DNA of 38,887 nucleotides from Bryobacterales bacterium (GTDB lineage: Bacteria; Acidobacteriota; Terriglobia; Bryobacterales; Bryobacteraceae), in the NCBI GenBank assembly GCA_020847975.1, contig JADLBD010000300.1, positions 1 through 38,887 of the forward strand, given 5' to 3'. The notes beneath the pieces were generated by a model. The model was given only the letters and a program-made list of their open reading frames with translations, ran no database searches and was not told where the DNA came from. Both the position numbers and the translations under genes were made by a program. Shown here in pieces: positions 16,703-24,571 of this stretch (positions are counted from its first letter, which is position 1; the number at the start of each line of letters is the position of its first letter).

Positions 16703-18105
16703 TTCGGCGAGCCGATCGCATAAAGTGCGTTGCGCGCTCGAATATACATCTTTCCCTCGCTGATCGCCGGAGTGGCGTAGATATCCGAGTCGAAATCATT
16801 GATCGCCAGAATCTCCCAATCGCCGGCCGCGCGCAGCACTACCACCTTGCCGTGCTCGCTGGCGATATAGATCTTTCCGTCGACGCCGACCGGCGAGGCG
16901 TAGTAGTCTTCGAGCGCGCCCGTCAAACGCGCCTGCTTGAGCACCTTGCCGGTCCGGGCATTCAAGCTGGTGGCGATTCCCCCGCTGCGGAAGAGGAACA
17001 CTACATCGTTATACACAAGGGGCGTCGGCACGTCGGGCAGCGACTTCTCATAGCGCCAGATCACGTTCGTATCGGTAACATCGCCGCTGCCTCCAAGTTT
17101 CACGGCCAGCAGACCGTTGCGCGAGGCGCGGCGGGTACGGAAGAAAGTCCATTCACGCTCATTCAATAAGCCGTCCCGGTCCAGGTCAACGGCGCGCCAG
17201 CTTCCCGTGGGCTGCCAGGCGGGTGGAAGTTCCTTCTGGGCGAGCTTCCCGTCGTGATTGGCATCGGCCGCGGCGATCACTTCGTGGAAGGGGGGCAGTT
17301 CCACCTGCTGCCCGCTGTCGTTCCCCACCGTCCAACCGTTGAAGTAGACAATATCGCCCGCAAGCACAGGCGCGGATTTGGGCTGGCAGGTGAGACCGTG
17401 AACGAACCAGACCGTTTCGCCGTTCACCACGGAATAGGCAGTGATCTGATACGAGCCGGGCGCGATGACTTGTGTTGGGCCGCGGGCAGGGCGGTAGACG
17501 AGCGGGGTGGAGTAGCCGTTGATGACGTTGCGCGGCGTTTTCCACACGATCTTGCCGCTATCCGCATCGACGCCGATGATGTATGCGCCGGTATCCTGAT
17601 CGCAGACGAGGATCACTCGCCCATCGGCATAGACCGGCGACGCCACAACGCCGTGCTGGCTGTTGAACGGTCCCAACGGCAACTGCCATCGTTCGTTCCC
17701 CTCGAGATCATAGGCGGCCATGCCGAAATCGGCGAAGAAGACAAACACGCTCTTTCCGCCGATCACCGGCGTGGGCGCGGCGCGGTGATTGAGAGGGTTC
17801 TGCGCTTCGCGCCGGGCCGCACGAACGGATCGCCGCCACTGAATCTTCCCGGTGACGCGGTTCAGGCAGATGGTCAACAGGTCATCACCCTCGGCAGCCG
17901 TAAGAAAAATGCGGTCGCCCGCCAGGACAGGCGAGGACTTCCCTTCCGGTAACTCTGTCTTCCACAGAACGTTTTCCTGAGGTCCGAACTTCGCCGGCAG
18001 TTGCCCGCAGGAAGGGCAGAGTCCGGAGCCGTTCGGACCGCGAAACTGAGGCCAGTCGGCGCCGGGCAGGCTGAATGCGATCAGAGCATAGAGGAGGGTG
18101 CGCAT
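16699..18105 (-). CDS. PQQ-like beta-propeller protein with inserted EF-hand pair
   Basis: 468 residues. A short hydrophobic N-terminus (residues 1-15) suggests export. The body is a BamB/PQQ-dehydrogenase-like eight-bladed propeller: DWPQFRGPNGSG opening, then repeated blades such as GKIVWKTP and GKVLKQARL. Two calcium-binding EF-hand loops interrupt the propeller at about residues 278-320: DANHDGKLAQKE and DLDRDGLLNERE, each with the 12-residue Asp/Gly pattern. No PQQ-enzyme catalytic motif is evident, so it is more likely a structural or binding protein. GGGAG lies six bases before the ATG. It converges with the sulfatase (overlapping stops) and follows the enolase-superfamily genes on the same strand. 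Confidence 0.85.
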   Translation of the reverse strand: MRTLLYALIAFSLPGADWPQFRGPNGSGLCPSCGQLPAKFGPQENVLWKTELPEGKSSPVLAGDRIFLTAAEGDDLLTICLNRVTGKIQWRRSVRAARREAQNPLNHRAAPTPVIGGKSVFVFFADFGMAAYDLEGNERWQLPLGPFNSQHGVVASPVYADGRVILVCDQDTGAYIIGVDADSGKIVWKTPRNVINGYSTPLVYRPARGPTQVIAPGSYQITAYSVVNGETVWFVHGLTCQPKSAPVLAGDIVYFNGWTVGNDSGQQVELPPFHEVIAAADANHDGKLAQKELPPAWQPTGSWRAVDLDRDGLLNEREWTFFRTRRASRNGLLAVKLGGSGDVTDTNVIWRYEKSLPDVPTPLVYNDVVFLFRSGGIATSLNARTGKVLKQARLTGALEDYYASPVGVDGKIYIASEHGKVVVLRAAGDWEILAINDFDSDIYATPAISEGKMYIRARNALYAIGSPN

Positions 18106-18140
18106 TGGACTGCTCCCTATAATATGCCCACCGGCGCGAG

Positions 18141-18242
18141 CTAAGGGTACAGCGAAGGCAGCAGGTGCACCGCCGGCATCCCGCCATCCACGACAATCGT
18201 CCAGCCCAGAAGCAATGCGAGCAGGATGGCTACCGGCGCCAT
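18141..18242 (-). pseudogene. Remnant of a short-chain dehydrogenase C-terminus
   Basis: A 33-codon open frame begins with ATG immediately after the stop of the enolase-superfamily gene (TAG then ATG). It contains GWTIVVDGGMPA, which matches the conserved C-terminal end of classical short-chain dehydrogenases/reductases (TGxxxxVDGG). Everything upstream that an SDR needs (Rossmann fold, Tyr-Lys pair) is missing, and the frame stops at 18141. It therefore looks like the tail left after a deletion joined the neighbouring gene to it. A short hydrophobic peptide is the alternative. SDR and enolase-superfamily genes are commonly neighbours in sugar-acid pathways, which fits. Confidence 0.5.
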
Positions 18243-19358
18243 CTATCCCCGGTAGCGCGCGACGGCGGCTTCATCGAGTTCCACGCCCAGGCCGGGTTTG
18301 TGCGGCGCCCGGATCCTGCCGTTATTGAACTCGAGCGTTTCGGCGAGCAGATCATGCTCATACGCGAGTGTCCCGAGGATGTCGCAAGGGAACTCCTCAG
18401 CGCCGATTCCGATGGTCGCGGTGGCGAGGTGAGCCATCGCCGCGCAAGCGATGCCCAGTTCGAGATTGCTCCCGACCGTACAGGTGAGCCCGGCCGCTTC
18501 CGCAACCGCGGCCATCTTGCGCGCGGGCCCGATGCCTCCGCCCTTGCCGACGTACACGGACAGAATATCGGCCGCGCCCGCGCGCGCGATCGCCATCGCA
18601 TCCTGCAACGTGTAGCAGCTTTCGTCAGCCATTACGGGCACGGGAACGTTCCTCCGCACGTCCACCAGCCACTGTAGATCGAGCGGCGCCACCGGCTGCT
18701 CGGCGAAGTAAATGTTGCATTCGTCCTTCAGCCGCCGGATGGTGTGGATGGCCGTGCGCGGGCTCCAGCCTCCGTTGGCATCCGCGCCGACACGGAAGGA
18801 CGGACCCACGGCGGCGCGTACCGCCTTGACGCGCTCCACGTCACCCTCGGGCTCAATGCCCACTTTCACTTTGAGAGCCGTGAGCCCCTTGGAAACAGCC
18901 CACTCCGCCAGTTGAGCGGCGCGCGCCGGCTCGGCGCCGGAGACCGACATCTTGATTGTCACCGCCTCCCGCACCGCGCCTCCCAGCAACCGGTAGACGG
19001 GCAGATTCACGGACTTGCCCAAAATGTCCCAAAGCGCGATTTCGAGGCCGGACTTGGTGAACGGATGATTGGCCACCGCGCGGCGCATCTTCACCGTCAG
19101 CCGTTCGATGTCACGCGGATCTTCCCCAACCAGTGCAGGTTCGAGAAAGTTCGTAATCACGTGCGCCGCGGTGGTAGAGTCCTCCCCGCTCCAGACCGGA
19201 GTGGCGGAGACCTCCCCTAAGCCGGTGATGCCTTCATCCGTGCGCACCTTCAGCAGAAGAAACGGCGACTCCGTGTGCAGGCCGAGCGCGCCCCGGATCT
19301 GAAACTCCGGCCGGATGGGAACGCGCACCGGGATCTTTTCAATGGCAGTGATCTTCAC
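18243..19358 (-). CDS. Enolase-superfamily enzyme, muconate-lactonizing (MLE) subgroup
   Basis: 371 residues from a GTG start preceded by GGAG. The MLE-type catalytic layout is complete: KxK in LKVKVG (Lys163/165), metal ligands Asp193 (GADANGG), Glu220 (YFAEQP) and Asp245/Glu246 (MADES), and the opposing Lys272 (VGKGGG). Members of this subgroup include cycloisomerases, o-succinylbenzoate synthase and dipeptide epimerases. The sequence does not decide among them, but no murein-peptide gene is adjacent. It follows the second enolase-superfamily gene by 34 bases on the same strand. Immediately downstream is the SDR remnant. Confidence 0.88.
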   Translation of the reverse strand: MKITAIEKIPVRVPIRPEFQIRGALGLHTESPFLLLKVRTDEGITGLGEVSATPVWSGEDSTTAAHVITNFLEPALVGEDPRDIERLTVKMRRAVANHPFTKSGLEIALWDILGKSVNLPVYRLLGGAVREAVTIKMSVSGAEPARAAQLAEWAVSKGLTALKVKVGIEPEGDVERVKAVRAAVGPSFRVGADANGGWSPRTAIHTIRRLKDECNIYFAEQPVAPLDLQWLVDVRRNVPVPVMADESCYTLQDAMAIARAGAADILSVYVGKGGGIGPARKMAAVAEAAGLTCTVGSNLELGIACAAMAHLATATIGIGAEEFPCDILGTLAYEHDLLAETLEFNNGRIRAPHKPGLGVELDEAAVARYRG

Positions 19359-19392
19359 TCACAACACTCCGTATTCCTTCTGCGTGGCCGCG

Positions 19393-20547
19393 CTAGGCGA
19401 CCCGGTACTGCTCAATAACCGCATCATTTACCTCAACACCCAATCCGGGCCCCTCCGGGACCCGCAGAAATCCATCCTCCATTCGCAGGGGTTCCCGCGC
19501 CAGCATGCGGCTCAGCGGCCCCTGGGAAGTGGAAAACTCGACAAACTCCGCCCGGCGCAGGAACGCCGTCAAGTGCAGTGAAGCGGCGGTCAGCAAGTCG
19601 CTCGACCAGGAATGCGGGATCACAAGCCGGTTGGCCCGCTCCGCCATGTGGACGATCTTGCGAGCGACAGTGAACCCGCCGCAGCGTGTCAGATCAGGCT
19701 GGAGCACGTCCACCTTTCCGCGCTCGATGAGTTGCGCGAAGCCCCACTCGGTGGCCTCCTGCTCGCCGCATGCGATGCGCGTATCGACAGCCCCGGCAAC
19801 GCGGGCGTATCCGTCGTAGTCTTCCGGATGCAACAACTCCTCGACCAGAAAAGGCTGAAACTCCTCGATGGATTTTACGATCCCGATGGCTTCTTTCGGC
19901 GTCCGCTCCACGAACCAACCTGTGTCCACCAGCAGATCGTTGTCATCTCCCAGAGCTTTGCGCGCAGCCTCCACCAGTTTCACGTCCAACCGGTGATCCT
20001 TCCCGAAGACGCCCCACCCGAACTTGACCGCGGTAAAACCTTCATCGAGGTATCTCTTCACCGCCTCGCCCATGGCTTCGGGCGCCGGGCGGAAGAGCGT
20101 GCTCGCATATGCCCGCACCCGGTCGCGGTGTTTCGCTCCCAGCACGATGTGGACCGGCTGGCCATAGAACTTGCCGCAAATATCCCACAAGGCGATGTCG
20201 ATGGCGGAGATAGCCTGAATCGCCACGCCGCGGCGGCCATAGTAGATGCTGCCGCGATACATGCGGTACCACAGCCGCTCCACCTCGAGGGGATTCTGCC
20301 CGATGAGCAGCGACGCCAGTCCATCGAAGCATTCCATGCCTTCTTCCTGGCTCCAGCGCGGCGCGTCGACACAGGCCTTGGCAACGGACGCGCACGTCTC
20401 CATATCCGAATATCCGCGGATGCCCGCATCCGTCGAGACCTTGACGATGCCCATGTATGTGGGGCCGAGCGGCTCTTCCACCCCTTCCGGGTTGTTATAG
20501 AGACCGGGCGACTTGAGCACCGACAGTTCGACGGCGGTAATCTTCAA
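19393..20547 (-). CDS. Enolase-superfamily enzyme, mandelate racemase-like sugar-acid dehydratase
   Basis: 384 residues from a TTG start that overlaps the TGA of the upstream gene (TTGA), with GAGGTGA just upstream; the family opening MKITAVE begins exactly there. Putative catalytic residues: Lys175 in AVKFGWG, metal ligands Asp208 (LVDTGW), Glu236/237 (VEELLHPED) and Glu262 (CGEQEA), Asp285 and His312 (IPHSW). A C-terminal His-Asp dyad with a lone Lys indicates the mandelate racemase group, which includes many acid-sugar dehydratases (gluconate, galactarate, fuconate types). Substrate is not determinable. It is coupled to the aspartoacylase-like gene and followed by an MLE-type paralog. Confidence 0.87.
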   Translation of the reverse strand: MKITAVELSVLKSPGLYNNPEGVEEPLGPTYMGIVKVSTDAGIRGYSDMETCASVAKACVDAPRWSQEEGMECFDGLASLLIGQNPLEVERLWYRMYRGSIYYGRRGVAIQAISAIDIALWDICGKFYGQPVHIVLGAKHRDRVRAYASTLFRPAPEAMGEAVKRYLDEGFTAVKFGWGVFGKDHRLDVKLVEAARKALGDDNDLLVDTGWFVERTPKEAIGIVKSIEEFQPFLVEELLHPEDYDGYARVAGAVDTRIACGEQEATEWGFAQLIERGKVDVLQPDLTRCGGFTVARKIVHMAERANRLVIPHSWSSDLLTAASLHLTAFLRRAEFVEFSTSQGPLSRMLAREPLRMEDGFLRVPEGPGLGVEVNDAVIEQYRVA

Positions 20548-21575
20548 GCCATCACCTCGCTCCAGGGCAGGGAGTCGGCGGCGACATAGAGAGTCTGGCC
20601 CTTCACAGGGCGGGCGGAAAGATGCATCATCAGCACATAGCCGGAGCGCTTCGAACGGATTTCGAGAGGAGGGCTCGAATGATCGGAGAAGTCGTGAAGG
20701 CGTCCAATGAGGTCGCCCTCCTCCACAGCGGCGCCCAGGCCGGCAGTGGGTTCCCAATACCCGTCCCTCGGACACGGCACGTAGTAGTGAAGCTCGCTTG
20801 CGGTGGCGAGAATGGGCTCGGGAGACCCCGCGGGCCGGATGCGGCTCACTTCTCCTTCGAGTAGTCCATAATGGCGCAGAACGTTCAGCGTCCCTTCGTA
20901 GGCGTGGCGAACTCCATGCCGCGATGTCGTTTCGCCTCCCCCGAATTCCCCGCCAATCGTGATCTTACCCTCGGCCTCCGCTTCATCCGTAAGCAGCCCG
21001 GACGCCATGGTGCTCGCGTAAATGAGAACGAAGGGCGTATCGAAGAGGCGCGAAACCGCGGCGATCTCCGCGCGCTGTGCCGGGTCCGGAATCGGATGAA
21101 ACGAAGTGCAGATCGGGAATGCCCCCTCTTTGCCCCCGGAATGGATGTCGATGACGATGCGCCCCAGCGGGAAGATCATCGTCTTGACGAAGTTCGAGAT
21201 GCGATAGGAAATGGTGCCGCGCGGATTGCCCGGGAAAGCGCGGTTCATGTTGACTCCGTCCAAAGGCGAAGTACGCGAATTGGCGATACAGGCGCTCTCT
21301 GACAACTGGGGCATCAGCACTACCCTGCCCGTCATGGCCGCGGGATCGAGATCAGCGCACAAGCGCTTCACCGCGATCTGCCCCTCGTATTCGTTGCCGT
21401 GCGTGCCTCCGAAACAGATGACGTTATTTTTGTTTTGGCCCCGCAGGCCGTTGATTACCGTAAGCGGGACCAGGGAATAGCCCCACGTCCCATCCAGGGG
21501 AAAGGCTATCTGGTAGTGATGCTTGCCGGGTTTCTCGAAGTCGATCTGTGCAGCGTCATGAATGAGGGTGGGCAT
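20544..21575 (-). CDS. Succinylglutamate desuccinylase/aspartoacylase-family zinc deacylase
   Basis: 343 residues of the M14-like AstE/AspA family, cytoplasmic zinc hydrolases that remove acyl groups from N-acyl amino acids or related amides. The zinc motif is GGTHGNEYEGQ (His59, Glu62), MNRAFPG carries a substrate-binding Arg, and DIHSGG (His145) supplies the third ligand. The C-terminal third holds a lipoyl/biotinyl-like beta segment typical of this family. The start at 21575 is preferred over 21596 because GGAG lies seven bases upstream. It ends by TTGA overlap with the dehydratase-like gene, so the two are co-translated. Together they suggest processing of an acylated or amidated sugar acid, which is inference. 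Confidence 0.85.
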   Translation of the reverse strand: MPTLIHDAAQIDFEKPGKHHYQIAFPLDGTWGYSLVPLTVINGLRGQNKNNVICFGGTHGNEYEGQIAVKRLCADLDPAAMTGRVVLMPQLSESACIANSRTSPLDGVNMNRAFPGNPRGTISYRISNFVKTMIFPLGRIVIDIHSGGKEGAFPICTSFHPIPDPAQRAEIAAVSRLFDTPFVLIYASTMASGLLTDEAEAEGKITIGGEFGGGETTSRHGVRHAYEGTLNVLRHYGLLEGEVSRIRPAGSPEPILATASELHYYVPCPRDGYWEPTAGLGAAVEEGDLIGRLHDFSDHSSPPLEIRSKRSGYVLMMHLSARPVKGQTLYVAADSLPWSEVMA

Positions 21576-21596
21576 AAAGCTCCGTTGACAATACAA

Positions 21597-21627
21597 AGAG
21601 TACGCCAGCCCCCGGGGGGAGGGTCAA
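21597..21627 (-). promoter_or_regulatory. Promoter candidate for the deacylase-dehydratase genes
   Basis: On the minus strand TTGACC (21627-21622) and TACTCT (21602-21597) are separated by 19 bases, 21 bases before the ATG at 21575. The spacing is slightly long for sigma-70. It lies in the 131-base gap after the amidohydrolase gene, whose other content is GC-rich sequence without further recognisable features. Confidence 0.35.
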
Positions 21628-21706
21628 GGCGCGGCGCGGATTTCGTTCCATTATCTGGACGGCTGCCACGAACCAGGTGACGGAAGCCGCCGGCGAGCAC
21701 GGAAGC

Positions 21707-22567
21707 TCAAGTGCTGATGCCGAGAATGGAAAGGCTGTCGCGGTGGAACATCTGCTCCATCTTCTCCAGGTTCAGCCGCGGCAGATTGGTCCCTTCCAGC
21801 ATGTTGTTGATCGCCCGCATGCCGTCAAAGCTGGCCTGATTCGTGGTGAACGGGTAATCGCTGCCGTAGAGGACCTTGTGCCACACTCCGTACTCCTGCA
21901 CCAGCATCAACGACTGATAGAGCTGGAACGGGCGGTAGTGCAGAGCCGAACAATCGGCGTAGACATTGGGGTGCTTCCGGATGGTGGCCACGCATTCGCC
22001 CTCGTAGGGATGGCTCAGGTGCGCCAGGATGATCTTCACCTCCGGGAACCGCGTGGCGACGTCATCGAGATGGCGCGGCAGCGTGCAATCGAGCGGAGCT
22101 TGCGCCACGAACGTGGTGCCTGTATGCAGCAGCACCGGCAACTGATGTCTGGTGGCGTATTGCCAGATGTAATCGAACCGCCGGTCGTGCGGATAGAAAC
22201 CGGCATACATCGAGAGCAGCTTGATCCCCTTCAGCTTCAGGTCCTGATGACCTTCCACCATCTCTTCCTGCCAGCCGGATTGTGTCGGGTCAAGCGACAG
22301 GAACCCGATGAGCTTGTCAGGGTGGGACGCCGCGTAAGCGGCCACCTCATGATCGGGCACCCATAGACCGGAAAGCCTGGCCTTGCCTCCAAAGACAATG
22401 GTCTTGTCGCAGCCGGCTGCGTTGGCCATGTATTCGTCGTAGCGGACGGTGAGGTCCACCTCCTGGTCCCCGCGGGCCCGTTTGGCCTGGTTCTTGAAGT
22501 CGTCGGAGAAATGTTTGGGGTACTCCCAGAAATGGCTGTGCACGTCGACAATCACGAGCTTCAGCAT
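21707..22567 (-). CDS. Amidohydrolase-2 family TIM-barrel hydrolase/decarboxylase
   Basis: 286 residues. The COG2159-type metal motifs are intact: DVHSHFW near residue 8-14, LLHTGTTF, ILAHLSHP and the catalytic GSDYPF near residue 240. Relatives decarboxylate aromatic or dicarboxylic acids or hydrolyse lactones and amides. No signal peptide is present, so it is cytoplasmic. It is the first gene of the minus-strand block leading into the deacylase and the two enolase-superfamily enzymes. A lactonase role, supplying sugar acids to those enzymes, would be consistent. The ribosome site is poor (GGGGT adjacent to the ATG). Confidence 0.85.
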   Translation of the reverse strand: MLKLVIVDVHSHFWEYPKHFSDDFKNQAKRARGDQEVDLTVRYDEYMANAAGCDKTIVFGGKARLSGLWVPDHEVAAYAASHPDKLIGFLSLDPTQSGWQEEMVEGHQDLKLKGIKLLSMYAGFYPHDRRFDYIWQYATRHQLPVLLHTGTTFVAQAPLDCTLPRHLDDVATRFPEVKIILAHLSHPYEGECVATIRKHPNVYADCSALHYRPFQLYQSLMLVQEYGVWHKVLYGSDYPFTTNQASFDGMRAINNMLEGTNLPRLNLEKMEQMFHRDSLSILGIST

Positions 22568-22596
22568 ACCCCAACAGAAGATGCTCCAGCGTAATA

Positions 22597-22634
22597 GCTT
22601 TCAGGCCGTCAGCCATCAGCCCTCAGCTCAGCGA
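22597..22634. repeat. Short degenerate GCTGA-type tandem repeat
   Basis: On the minus strand this intergenic stretch reads as successive GCTGA/GGCTGAT/GGCTGAC units, five imperfect copies of 5-8 bases. It sits between the lysozyme-like gene and the amidohydrolase, next to a short hairpin. Similar GCTGA-rich intergenic runs occur in many genomes; no function is evident. Confidence 0.4.
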
Positions 22635-22637
22635 TGA

Positions 22638-22653
22638 GCCAAGCCTGCTTGGC
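22638..22653 (-). terminator. Hairpin downstream of the lysozyme-like gene
   Basis: GCCAAG (22638-22643) pairs with CTTGGC (22648-22653) around a four-base loop, 14 bases past the lysozyme-like stop. The stem could end the operon that starts at 26767. No T-tract follows, so it is only a weak intrinsic-terminator candidate. Confidence 0.35.
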
Positions 22654-22666
22654 CGGCTTCAACGCC

Positions 22667-23245
22667 CTAAGGATGCATGTACTGGCGGTAAGCGCCGCTC
22701 TCGTACGTGCTCCACGGACTGAATCCGCCTTTCTCCACGTAAAGCTGGTAAGCAAAATCGATGTTCGCTTTGCAGTCGAGCAGATCGCGCAGGTTCAATC
22801 CCGGCCTTTCGAGATGAACCGTGTTGATCTGGAAGTAACCCCAATCTAAAGTCCCGTTGGAGTTGTAGTGGTAGACCTCGCACTTGCCGGGCGAATTCTC
22901 AGCCCGTTGAATCGCCAGCGCCACGCGGCAATCCGCGCCGAACTTGCGGCAGGCGTATTGTTGCCAGGCGGAAAGGCGCCGTCCGTTCTGGTCGGCTTGC
23001 GCCTGCGCCGCCACGTCGGAAAGCAGGCGCTCGGAGATGACGATGGGAGACTGCGCGTGCACGCGAAGGGGCCATTGGAAGCTCAGCGTGTAGTGGCTCT
23101 GGAACCACCACGCGGCGGCAGCGAAGATGGCAATGCTCCAGGCGGCGAGTATTCCGGCCAATTTGACAGGAATCCGCGAGCGCTTTCTCGCTCGACCCGG
23201 CCGCTTCCCTTTGCGCGCGCGCGGCGCGGAAACGGTGGCGCTCAT
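22667..23245 (-). CDS. Membrane-anchored lysozyme-like (SLT-type) murein hydrolase
   Basis: 192 residues. A very basic N-terminus (residues 11-28) precedes one transmembrane helix (about 28-48), with a C-terminal lysozyme-like domain expected on the periplasmic side. The domain has ALAIQRAENSPGKCEVYHYN with probable catalytic Glu116, and WGYFQIN, the substrate-cleft motif common to transglycosylase SLT proteins. Three cysteines (99, 106, 122) may form a disulfide. The gene starts 9 bases after the FGE-like gene, with GGAGGG abutting the ATG, so it is the last gene of that operon. It is small for a transglycosylase and has no LysM or other wall-binding repeat. Confidence 0.75.
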   Translation of the reverse strand: MSATVSAPRARKGKRPGRARKRSRIPVKLAGILAAWSIAIFAAAAWWFQSHYTLSFQWPLRVHAQSPIVISERLLSDVAAQAQADQNGRRLSAWQQYACRKFGADCRVALAIQRAENSPGKCEVYHYNSNGTLDWGYFQINTVHLERPGLNLRDLLDCKANIDFAYQLYVEKGGFSPWSTYESGAYRQYMHP

Positions 23246-23254
23246 CCCTCCAGC

Positions 23255-24571
23255 CTAACGGGCCAGCCGCAGCCCGGTCCAGTAATTCTTGAGATCGGGC
23301 CGCGCGCCATGCCGGAAGGCGGCGTCCAGGTATTCGGCGGAATCCGTAAATGCACCGCCGCGGATCACTCGCAACCCCTCGGCTTCTTTCGATTCCCGCC
23401 CATCCCGCGCATCGTAGGGATAGGGCCGGAACAGCGAGGAACACCACTCCGCCACGTTTCCTTGCATGTCAAAGAAGCCCGCTGCGTTTGGCTGCTTCAG
23501 GCCCACGCCGCGCGGTTGATAGGCGGCAGCCTCGCGGAACCCGCCCGCCCCCGCCGGACCGGCGGCCGAATTCTCGCGATACCAGGCATGCTCGGCCAGC
23601 GCGACCGCCGTGCCGCGCCCCCCCGCCCTTGCCGCGCGCTCCCATTCGGCTTCCGTCGGCAGTCGGAAGCCCCCGCCCGGCACACGCTGGTTCAATCGCG
23701 CAATCCATTGCTGCGCTTCCCTCCAGGAAATGCCATATACGGGAGTGGATGCTCCTTTTTCCGGACTCGGATTCTCCATTCCCATCCGGCTCCACTGCTC
23801 CTGGGTCACCTCGAACTTGCCGAGATAGAACGCCTCGCCGTACACCGAATGCACCGGCCTGGTGTCCCGCCACCGCTCGGAGCCGATATCCACGTCGCCG
23901 CCCGGGACAAGCAGCATCTCGAGTCCGAGGTCCTTCACTCGTACGTGGAGAGGCAGCCCGGACTCCGGATCGAATGCATCGCCCAGAATTTCCAGACCCG
24001 GCGTAGCGGGATTCAACCGCCGCTCCGCCATGCGCAGCCGCGAAGCCGCCTGGCGGTTGTCCGGCATCACTCGCGCCGCCGCCGCGAACGCTTCCCGCGC
24101 CGCGCGCCAGTCCTGCCGCGTTACCTGTTGCTCTCCCTCCGCCATGTGCCGCCGAACCTCCGCCAGGCGGGGATCTTCCGTGACCGCGGCAGTCTGCCGC
24201 AACTGTTTGTCATTGGGGTTCGACAGCGCGTGCGCATGATGGCAGCTCGAACACCCGATTGTCTTGCTGGTTTTCGGGCAACCGGCGGTATGACAACTCG
24301 CGCACAGCAGCCCCACCTCCCGATCGCCGCGCGGTAACCGGTCCGGTTTTACCTCATTGCGTTCGTTGACTACGTGACCTTCACTCTTGCCGTGGCAACT
24401 CTGGCAAACCGTTCCAGCGGCGGGATGCTTCGACGCGGACCACTCGAGCACCTGCACCACGTGGCATCGCGAACACACGCCCGCCTGCCGGAATGCGGAG
24501 TCCTGCGGCTGCTGCTGCGCCGCGAGTGCGGCAGCAAGTAATATTAACCCTGCCAGCGTTGATCGAGCCAT
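23255..24571 (-). CDS. Secreted tetraheme cytochrome c / TPR-like / FGE-like (SUMF1) fusion protein
   Basis: 438 residues. A signal peptide (to about residue 19) is followed by four heme-attachment motifs: CSRCH (33-37), CQSCH (56-60), CASCH (90-94) and CSSCH (107-111). A helical TPR-like stretch (about 133-175) follows, then an FGE-sulfatase-type domain (about 200-438) with LVPGG, EVTQEQW, GFRLPTEAEWERAAR, GNVAEWC and RVIRGGAF. The active-site Cys pair of true formylglycine-generating enzymes, which follows RGGS, is absent. It is therefore unlikely to mature sulfatases by the known copper chemistry. Fusion to a periplasmic multiheme domain suggests an electron-transfer or binding role. The start overlaps the end of the aldo/keto reductase by 28 bases. 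Confidence 0.85.
   Translation of the reverse strand: MARSTLAGLILLAAALAAQQQPQDSAFRQAGVCSRCHVVQVLEWSASKHPAAGTVCQSCHGKSEGHVVNERNEVKPDRLPRGDREVGLLCASCHTAGCPKTSKTIGCSSCHHAHALSNPNDKQLRQTAAVTEDPRLAEVRRHMAEGEQQVTRQDWRAAREAFAAAARVMPDNRQAASRLRMAERRLNPATPGLEILGDAFDPESGLPLHVRVKDLGLEMLLVPGGDVDIGSERWRDTRPVHSVYGEAFYLGKFEVTQEQWSRMGMENPSPEKGASTPVYGISWREAQQWIARLNQRVPGGGFRLPTEAEWERAARAGGRGTAVALAEHAWYRENSAAGPAGAGGFREAAAYQPRGVGLKQPNAAGFFDMQGNVAEWCSSLFRPYPYDARDGRESKEAEGLRVIRGGAFTDSAEYLDAAFRHGARPDLKNYWTGLRLAR

Noticed and set aside
18107..18124. TATTAT as a promoter for the PQQ-like propeller gene
   Set aside because: No -35 is evident, and a start 6-7 bases later would truncate the GGGAG ribosome site, so it was not listed as a feature.
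23255..24571. Reading the FGE-like domain as the activating enzyme for the nearby sulfatase
   Set aside because: The catalytic Cys pair is missing and the protein is exported, while the sulfatase would need activation before Tat export.
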